Of a stretch of 15,660 nucleotides of DNA, positions 8,101-12,873 are shown in pieces. The stretch spans positions 1 through 15,660 of the forward strand of contig JBKGYS010000050.1 of assembly GCA_046545955.1 (NCBI GenBank), in the 5' to 3' direction. Both the position numbers and the translations under genes were made by a program. Each line of letters begins with the position of its first letter. Within the stretch, counting starts at the first letter, position 1. This DNA comes from SLAN01 sp046545955 (GTDB taxonomy: Bacteria > Spirochaetota > Spirochaetia > DSM-27196 > SKKC01). Below the pieces are notes generated by a model. It worked only from the letters and a program-made list of their open reading frames with translations, had not been told where the DNA came from and ran no database searches.

Positions 8101-9528
8101 ACGCGGGTCTCTCTCGACGTATCCCGCGTTCCCGAGCTTTTCGATTTCGGCGATTTTCGTATCGTCTCGGGGACCGCATCCGGCTCGCTCCGGATGACCG
8201 GCCCGATTTTCGACCCGGATTTCTTCGGCACGGTGCGAGCCAACGATGTCGTATCCGAGCTGAATCTTCTCGAAGAACAAATCGGCCCGGCAGATGGGTT
8301 TATCGTGTTCTCGGAGAAGGAGATCAGTATTCAGCCGCTTCGAACCCGGGTTGGTGATGCCGAGGCGGCGTTTTCCGGCACATTTCTCCTGAGTCGATGG
8401 GATGTGCAGCAGTTCGATCTTGCGGTCGACACCGTCGGAGAAATCGGACCACGCGTCGTGTATGATTTTGGAACGCTCGAGGTCGACGGATTCGCCCGCG
8501 GATCGCTTAGGATCCGGCAGGCCGGCGATGATGTCAGAGTCGAGGGAACCGTCGTGGCTCATAATACCGAAATCACGCTTTCGGAGATCGAGGACGGCGA
8601 CACAGGGCCCCCTGATCCGGAGGAGGACAATCTGATCTTCGATCTGACCGTTGAGCTCGGACGGTCGGTCGAGTTTCTCTGGCCCACGCGGCAGCTGCCG
8701 GTTCTGCGCGCGGTGGCGCAGCGCGGCGACGAGGTCGAGATTCAGGGGGAGAGTCAGCAAGAGCTGTTTTCGGTCGTCGGTGACGTGGGAATGCAGGGCG
8801 GGCAGCTGTTTTACTTCGACCGAACCTTTCTGATCTCAGAAGGACTTATCCGGTTTAACGAAACACAGGACGATGTGGACCCACGACTAACGGTGCGCGC
8901 TGAAACGCGCGATATCGGACCGGACGGTCCCGTGCGTATTTCGCTTGTAGCCGATGAAAGTCGCCTCAGCGATCTGGCGGTTCGAGTAGTCAGCGACCCG
9001 CCGCTCCCGCAGGAGGAGGTGCTTGCTCTTCTCGGAAGCGGTGTGTTTAGCTCGGACGAAGACGGACTTATCGATCTCTCCGGTGCGGTGCTGCTCGGAA
9101 GCGATCTGGTGAGTCAGTTCGGCGTGATTCGGACGGTGGAGTCGAGTATCCGCAATGCACTGCAGCTTGACCTTTTCACCGTGCGTACTCAGCTATTCCA
9201 GAACCTTGTCCGGGAAGTTATTAACGAACCCGGCGGTATAGAGGAGGCGCCCGATCCGAGTCTTGGCCGCTACTTTGACAATACAACCATGTTCCTCGGT
9301 CGTTCGCTCGGACCTGACGTTTTTCTCGAACTCCTGGTACAGTTGCGGATGGATGATCCCTTCGCGGATGCCGAGCGCCAGTTTGCGAATCTGGAGGTCG
9401 ATAGTGAACTCAGTGTCGGGTTTGAAACCCCGTATTTCGATATCGAATGGGGCTTTCAGCCGCGGAATCCGGAACAGCTGTTTGTCCCGGATAACCGTTT
9501 CACCCTTTCATGGGGATTTTCGTACTAG
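5110..9528 (+). CDS. tamB: TamB-like translocation and assembly module protein (DUF490 / AsmA-like superfamily)
   Basis: TamB proteins are anchored in the inner membrane and span the periplasm as a long beta-taco, helping to assemble outer-membrane proteins and probably moving lipids. The 1472-residue product has one N-terminal membrane anchor (about residues 9-32, LAQGAVLLTLTALTVVLLEP). A very long Asp/Gly/Ser-rich beta-repeat body follows, with AsmA-like phrases such as IRFDSILIRYRVIPLLLGRP. The C-terminal TamB/DUF490 domain (about 1080-1472) includes VVGDVGMQGGQLFYFDRTFL, LISEGLIRFNE, ARAETRDIG-like strands and VVSDPPLPQEEVLALLGSG. It ends in FTLSWGFSY, an aromatic terminus resembling a barrel signal. 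The start is TTG 5110 with AAGAGA (5099-5104) five bases upstream; GTG 5116 is the alternative. bamA follows directly and no tamA is present, matching the spirochaetal pattern in which TamB partners BamA (known for Borrelia BB0794/BB0795). Strongly acidic composition. Confidence 0.93.
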   Translation: MNVKNHSLFRYLAQGAVLLTLTALTVVLLEPIRAHIAERMEELRSYAIDSLEEQLGRRIRYDSIAPSIVSSFEIRGLEVLDERTSDGRGNSASSAQDDSSGTDSLIRFDSILIRYRVIPLLLGRPEQALSEFRLRNTDISVDLDRDSDLLGWLDRLVAGEGGERERSVQEELSGGGAFIPERILPEHVTISTRNLNIRLSDSDGYVEARNLNSRIDRNGEDTIVSVRTDINGEHAILEEFGRIDSEVSADVRVGPRLEYSSGLLDLRSLSSDRVTVSRQQFRLQSGTDLLSVRKVGDTAPVDIALERSSGTMELNLSTEEYRFSDLVQLRGDWAEYDPWLASPLSGEASVEFDGGTLDSYRADFSTTLPESRIGTAVSLDVQLSGDAQRVRIPVFRATTSAGRALFAGSIGLDDNLPEGSLYLDGVNVGDFPTFSARFELETQGDTLIARSSRIGLGEVALQNVRAQFGISEGRVEADVTSVVGSDGRIHFSGDARIADEPDVNIRTAFSDLPVRDVYSLVADTTDGADAPDFLTATTLASGTTGLQVRGNDIRPTDTEISVFDTARATNRVNLAVDAREDGYDGTIGVKRDGIDLDATFDLRSASIDSIAADVDMRLNGVDYAFDLMVGGERAISIVEERGSRVNIGFMEDGGFEVRAQLAGLALPRIPGISVSDDPATVSGRLIADVVALDAWRADIRELSVEGLRVGDRPVSGTLSGRLDAGGGIIEELSVRDDYGSVSAAGTVSYEIGRPFTGRVNLVADGESEDERYELDLGYDGEEVDGRVRLRSSPLERFEFETLAGGLDADATVTGTPDDLEVSAGLSLVDARFDEEEVSGELTLDYADNRVAVSGIEGSYVAAGVSDGVGAIDLESGAFNVSGEIDGVRGDERFETAFDLDGDLEPENGLVATDIAALPFTAQLELEDLPIESDLPTVWRLDLSRDADGTVRVSGGPGESIAAVVDENGRFSLSLTAPLPFSVDAEGMLSATEIEANLTRVSLDVSRVPELFDFGDFRIVSGTASGSLRMTGPIFDPDFFGTVRANDVVSELNLLEEQIGPADGFIVFSEKEISIQPLRTRVGDAEAAFSGTFLLSRWDVQQFDLAVDTVGEIGPRVVYDFGTLEVDGFARGSLRIRQAGDDVRVEGTVVAHNTEITLSEIEDGDTGPPDPEEDNLIFDLTVELGRSVEFLWPTRQLPVLRAVAQRGDEVEIQGESQQELFSVVGDVGMQGGQLFYFDRTFLISEGLIRFNETQDDVDPRLTVRAETRDIGPDGPVRISLVADESRLSDLAVRVVSDPPLPQEEVLALLGSGVFSSDEDGLIDLSGAVLLGSDLVSQFGVIRTVESSIRNALQLDLFTVRTQLFQNLVREVINEPGGIEEAPDPSLGRYFDNTTMFLGRSLGPDVFLELLVQLRMDDPFADAERQFANLEVDSELSVGFETPYFDIEWGFQPRNPEQLFVPDNRFTLSWGFSY

Positions 9529-9544
9529 CGCTGCTGGTTCGACC

Positions 9545-9566
9545 TGAGCTTCCGGGCTCATATTTT
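9545..9566 (+). terminator. Weak intrinsic terminator-like hairpin after tamB
   Basis: TGAGC (9545-9549) and GCTCA (9556-9560) pair around TTCCGG, with a possible extra T-G wobble, and are followed by TATTTT (9561-9566). The stem is short and the T-tract interrupted, so this may only partly end tamB transcripts before the bamA promoter. Confidence 0.4.
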
Positions 9567-9568
9567 CG

Positions 9569-9602
9569 GGTACGGAAAAGCCGTCAGGTGGTTTTCGGTA
9601 CC
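9569..9602. repeat. 11-bp imperfect inverted repeat upstream of the bamA promoter
   Basis: GGTACGGAAAA (9569-9579) and TTTTCGGTACC (9592-9602) are reverse complements except for one central mismatch, separated by 12 bases. A further copy of the right arm's core, TTTTCGGGTAC, sits at 9563-9573, so the motif occurs twice in direct orientation and once inverted. It ends 3 bp before the -35 element, a position that suits an activator or repressor site, or a transcript hairpin. Function is inferred from position only. Confidence 0.6.
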
Positions 9603-9605
9603 AGG

Positions 9606-9634
9606 TTAACAAACTTGTGTTCCTCGACTATGAT
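9606..9634 (+). promoter_or_regulatory. Candidate sigma70 promoter for bamA
   Basis: TTAACA (9606-9611) and TATGAT (9629-9634) are separated by exactly 17 bp. Each differs by one base from the consensus TTGACA or TATAAT. The start site would fall near 9641, giving a leader of about 22 bases before the bamA ATG. This is the best promoter match in the window. Confidence 0.65.
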
Positions 9635-9651
9635 ACGGGGTCATTCTATGC

Positions 9652-9657
9652 AAGGAG
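9652..9657 (+). promoter_or_regulatory. Strong Shine-Dalgarno that fixes the bamA start
   Basis: AAGGAG lies five bases before the ATG at 9663. The frame is open upstream to 9510, but this site and the signal peptide that begins right after it show that 9663 is the true start. Confidence 0.85.
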
Positions 9658-9662
9658 AGTAT

Positions 9663-12272
9663 ATGCCAATCCGCGCCCTGGTCGTTTTTTCAATCGTGCT
9701 TCTGCTTCCAAGTGTGCTATACGCTCAGGACGACGACTGGTTCATGGATGAGCCGATTCGCGATATTACCTTTTCCAATCTGGATTCAGTAAGCGAATCG
9801 GAGCTCGAAGGTATTGTCGAACCGTATATCGACGAACCGTTTACCGACCGTCGCTTTAATGAACTGCAGAATCGCCTGTTTGCGCTTGATTATTTCACTG
9901 ATCTCGTTCCCGAGGCGGTCGAGCCGCCCGAGGGGGACGGGGTTATTATCGATTTTCGGGTCGAGGAACGCCCGGCAGTCAGCGAAATCCGGTTCGAAGG
10001 AAATCGCAACGTGCGGGCAAACCAGCTGATCGATGAAATCGTCACCGCCAGCGGGGACCTCGTAACGGAGTCGAGTTTGCGTTCGGACGCGTCCGCTATC
10101 GAGGAATACTATCGCTCGGAGGGCTATTCGCGCGTTGAAGTCGATTTCGAGCTTGGGGATGTCGACGACAGCAACCAACGCCGGGTTACCTTTGAGATAT
10201 CCGAAGGATCCCGGACGACTATAGAAGAAATCCGGTTTTCCGGGAATTCGTTCGCGTCCGCCGGTAGCCTGCGGCGAACGATCGAGTCGAGCGAGCAGAG
10301 TATCTTCAATTCCGGCGTGTTCCGCGAAGGCAATCTCGAACGTGACCGCGAGGAAATACAACGATATTACGCCGAGCGCGGCTACGTCGACGCGGAGGTT
10401 GTTGAAATCGAGGAAGAAGTTGTCGACGAGGAGGACGACCGCGAGCGGCTTCGGTTGACCTACTTTATTGAAGAAGGTGAACAGTGGGTATTCGGTGGGT
10501 TTACCTTCGAGGGGAACGAAATTTTCAGCGATGAGCAACTCCGGGCGGCTACCCGTATGAGCGAGGGGTCGGTGCTGAACCGCGTTCGCCTCGAGCAGGA
10601 CTTCGATTCGGTGCTCGATATATATCGCGAGGGCGGGTATCTCTTTAACGAGATCGACCTCGAAGAGGAGCGCGACCGCGACGAAAACGAAATCGCGTAT
10701 ACGGTCAATATCGTAGAGCGCGGGCGCGCCCACATCGAGAATATTCGTATCCAGGGCAATGATAAAACCGCTGACGAGGTAATCCTGCGGGAGGTACCGC
10801 TCGAGGAAGGGGATGTGTTCAGCCTCACGCGTCTTAGAGAAGGACTTCGGAACCTTGCCAATACGCAGTTTTTCACGAACGTTCAGCACGATATTCCCGA
10901 AGGAACCGCGCCGGGTCTGCTCGATTTAGTGCTTACCGTGGAAGAAGCGCCCACAACCGATCTTACCTTCGGATTAAGTTTCGGGGGCGGCGGCACGAGC
11001 GCAGACGGGTTCCCGGTCAGCGGGCAAATCGGCTGGCAGGACCGGAATTTCCAAGGAGAAGGCCAGACGGTCGGGCTCGAGCTGAACGCCGCCCCCGGGA
11101 ACCAGCGTCTTTCGCTCAATTTTCAGGAGCGATGGTTCAGGGATATCCCGTGGACCGTAGGCGGCGATATCAGTGTCGATCGGAATGTCAGAAGTAACGA
11201 ACCTCAGGATGTGCTCGATCCGATTGGGTCGGGTGTACCGGACCCGTTCACCGGGGAGTACGTGTTCACCGAGGAGACCGACCACGACGGCGAAACGTAT
11301 GAAGCGGGGGAGCCCTTCCCCGGCACTCCGAGCGAGGAAGAACTCGACGATGACGATCTGAACCTCGCAACCGACTACGAAGAGGCCGGCGGCCGCAGCG
11401 CGATTCCCGACGAATACCTTATGGAATATACCGAATGGGATGTGGGGCTGGGGCTCAACACGAGTCGTCGCTTTCGTACGCCGTACGGAGAGCTCGAGTT
11501 AGGCACCGACGGGCGCACGAGCGTGACCTACCTGACCTACGACGATGATACCTATCGTCCATTCAACTCGGAGATACGTTCGAATCTCCGCGACTGGCGA
11601 TTCGTGAACCGACTCGGCTTCAACGCCCAGCTCGATAGTCGAGACCTGTTTTTCAGCCCGTCGACAGGGGGGCTTGCGCGTCAGGATGTGCGCTTTGTCG
11701 GTGGTCCGCTCGGCGGTACCCGCCACTATATCCGCACCGACACGCGACTCGAGCAGTTTTACACACTCTGGGATCGCCCTGTATTCGAGAACTGGAACTG
11801 GAAGGGCGTTCTCGCGGCCCATACGTCGCTGGGTGTACAGTTTCCCACCTTCTATCGCTGGGGCGACGGAGATCTCTTCGATCCGGGAACCGACGCCATT
11901 CGTATCGACGGCGCGACTTCCGCGCGGGGATGGCCGAGCGCGGCCGGCGAAGCCCGGTGGAATAACTGGATTGAGCTTCGTCAGCCGCTGTCCGAGGATA
12001 TCGTCTGGTTCGATACCTTCGCCGACGCGGTAGCCCTCTACGACGACCGTTCGGATATATTCGAGACGCAGCGGCAGGATTTCCTGTTCACCCTCGGCGC
12101 CGGGTTTCGGTTTACCGTACCTCAGTTTCCGATTCGCCTGTACCTTGGAAAGCGATTCGCGATTGATGACGACGGGCAGGTGGATTGGCAGGAAGGCAAC
12201 CTGTTCCAGCGCGAAGGGGAACAGGGTAGCGGACTCGATTTCATTTTCTCGCTCGGTACGGAGTTCTTTTGA
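9663..12272 (+). CDS. bamA: Outer membrane protein assembly factor BamA (Omp85 family)
   Basis: BamA inserts and folds beta-barrel proteins into the outer membrane. The 869-residue product has a signal peptide (MPIRALVVFSIVLLLPSVLY, cut after AQ or YA near residue 22). Five POTRA domains follow, starting at about residues 30, 106, 186, 275 and 357, each with the pattern of a short strand then F/I-x-GN (FEGNRNV, FSGNSFA, FEGNEIF, IQGNDKT). The barrel begins near 432 (TDLTFGLSFGGGGTS). The conserved loop-6 motif appears as ARGWPSA (Arg755-Gly756-Trp757) instead of the usual RGF. The protein ends in FSLGTEFF, a normal beta-signal with terminal Phe. Residues about 519-590 form a very acidic insertion (EEELDDDDLNLATDYEE), probably a surface loop; it makes the protein longer than the 810-residue E. 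coli form. It has its own promoter and lies between tamB and ompH. Confidence 0.97.
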   Translation: MPIRALVVFSIVLLLPSVLYAQDDDWFMDEPIRDITFSNLDSVSESELEGIVEPYIDEPFTDRRFNELQNRLFALDYFTDLVPEAVEPPEGDGVIIDFRVEERPAVSEIRFEGNRNVRANQLIDEIVTASGDLVTESSLRSDASAIEEYYRSEGYSRVEVDFELGDVDDSNQRRVTFEISEGSRTTIEEIRFSGNSFASAGSLRRTIESSEQSIFNSGVFREGNLERDREEIQRYYAERGYVDAEVVEIEEEVVDEEDDRERLRLTYFIEEGEQWVFGGFTFEGNEIFSDEQLRAATRMSEGSVLNRVRLEQDFDSVLDIYREGGYLFNEIDLEEERDRDENEIAYTVNIVERGRAHIENIRIQGNDKTADEVILREVPLEEGDVFSLTRLREGLRNLANTQFFTNVQHDIPEGTAPGLLDLVLTVEEAPTTDLTFGLSFGGGGTSADGFPVSGQIGWQDRNFQGEGQTVGLELNAAPGNQRLSLNFQERWFRDIPWTVGGDISVDRNVRSNEPQDVLDPIGSGVPDPFTGEYVFTEETDHDGETYEAGEPFPGTPSEEELDDDDLNLATDYEEAGGRSAIPDEYLMEYTEWDVGLGLNTSRRFRTPYGELELGTDGRTSVTYLTYDDDTYRPFNSEIRSNLRDWRFVNRLGFNAQLDSRDLFFSPSTGGLARQDVRFVGGPLGGTRHYIRTDTRLEQFYTLWDRPVFENWNWKGVLAAHTSLGVQFPTFYRWGDGDLFDPGTDAIRIDGATSARGWPSAAGEARWNNWIELRQPLSEDIVWFDTFADAVALYDDRSDIFETQRQDFLFTLGAGFRFTVPQFPIRLYLGKRFAIDDDGQVDWQEGNLFQREGEQGSGLDFIFSLGTEFF

Positions 12273-12308
12273 TTCCTGCCGGTGCAGTCGATACGGAGTA
12301 AGAAACCA

Positions 12309-12842
12309 ATGAAGCGTAAACACCATATTCTGCTTTTATCAGTCACTGCTATTCTTCTTTTTGCCACTCCTGCGTTCGGCGAGCAGCTCACGACGGTGGG
12401 CATTGTCGATATGGAGCGTATCCTCAACGAGTTCTTCACGCAGAGCGAGGAGGTGCGCGAGTGGCGGCAGGACGTCGAGTCATTCGATCAGGAGCGTGAA
12501 CAGATCGAAAGCGAAATAACGGAGCTCGAGGAGCAGCGACTCGAAGCGCTCGAGGAGGACGAGGAGAGCGAGGCCCTCTCGTTCGAGGAGCAGATCTCCG
12601 AGCGCCGAAGTTTCCTCGACGAGTTCACCCGCATACGTCGAAACCAGCTCCAACAGCAGCGCGAAGCACTGCTCGAAGGCGGAGACACCTTTTTCAGTCA
12701 GGTCAACAGCGCCATGTCGTTTGTCGCCGAGTCGGAAGGTTATACGGTTGTGATGGACGCCGAGGCCGACGGTATGCTGTGGTATACCGACGAGGTGGAC
12801 GTTACCGACGAGGTGATCGAACGACTCGACGAGACGCTCTGA
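12309..12842 (+). CDS. skp: OmpH/Skp family periplasmic chaperone
   Basis: Skp is a trimeric jellyfish-shaped chaperone that carries unfolded outer-membrane proteins across the periplasm to BamA. The 177-residue product has a signal peptide (MKRKHHILLLSVTAILLFAT, likely cleaved after PAFG24), the family's opening strand TVGIVDMERILNEF (29-42) and a long charged coiled coil (about 55-123) rich in Glu, Gln and Arg. A C-terminal core strand follows (EGYTVVMDAEADGMLWYTDE, 143-162). Length and layout fit the family. I chose ATG 12309, which has GGAG at 12295-12298 ten bases upstream and starts directly with the signal peptide; a GTG at 12282 would add nine residues. It follows bamA by 36 bp with no terminator, consistent with co-transcription and the shared pathway. 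Confidence 0.93.
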   Translation: MKRKHHILLLSVTAILLFATPAFGEQLTTVGIVDMERILNEFFTQSEEVREWRQDVESFDQEREQIESEITELEEQRLEALEEDEESEALSFEEQISERRSFLDEFTRIRRNQLQQQREALLEGGDTFFSQVNSAMSFVAESEGYTVVMDAEADGMLWYTDEVDVTDEVIERLDETL

Positions 12843-12868
12843 GGGAGGCCTGGTCGAACAGGTTCGAC
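12843..12868 (+). promoter_or_regulatory. Distant Shine-Dalgarno plus perfect palindrome before mutS
   Basis: GGGAGG (12843-12848) is the only good ribosome site before mutS, but it lies 25 bases from the ATG. Between them is the perfect palindrome GTCGAACAGGTTCGAC (12853-12868). As RNA it can form a 6-bp stem with a CAGG loop, which would leave nine unpaired bases between site and start codon. It could instead be a DNA operator. Confidence 0.55.
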
Positions 12869-12873
12869 AGCCG

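Noticed and set aside
9510..9662. Upstream extension of bamA back to 9510
   Set aside because: It would bury the signal peptide 51 residues inside the protein, overlap tamB and skip the strong AAGGAG before ATG 9663.
9786..10889. Long open frame on the minus strand (367 codons) opposite the bamA POTRA region
   Set aside because: Same shadow effect. The sense strand encodes five clear POTRA domains, and the antisense product has no family features.
12853..12868. Palindrome as a standard LexA/SOS box
   Set aside because: The halves CGAAC and GTTCG match the Gram-positive box, but the gap is 2 bp rather than 4, so I do not call it a LexA site; it is kept only as an open alternative.
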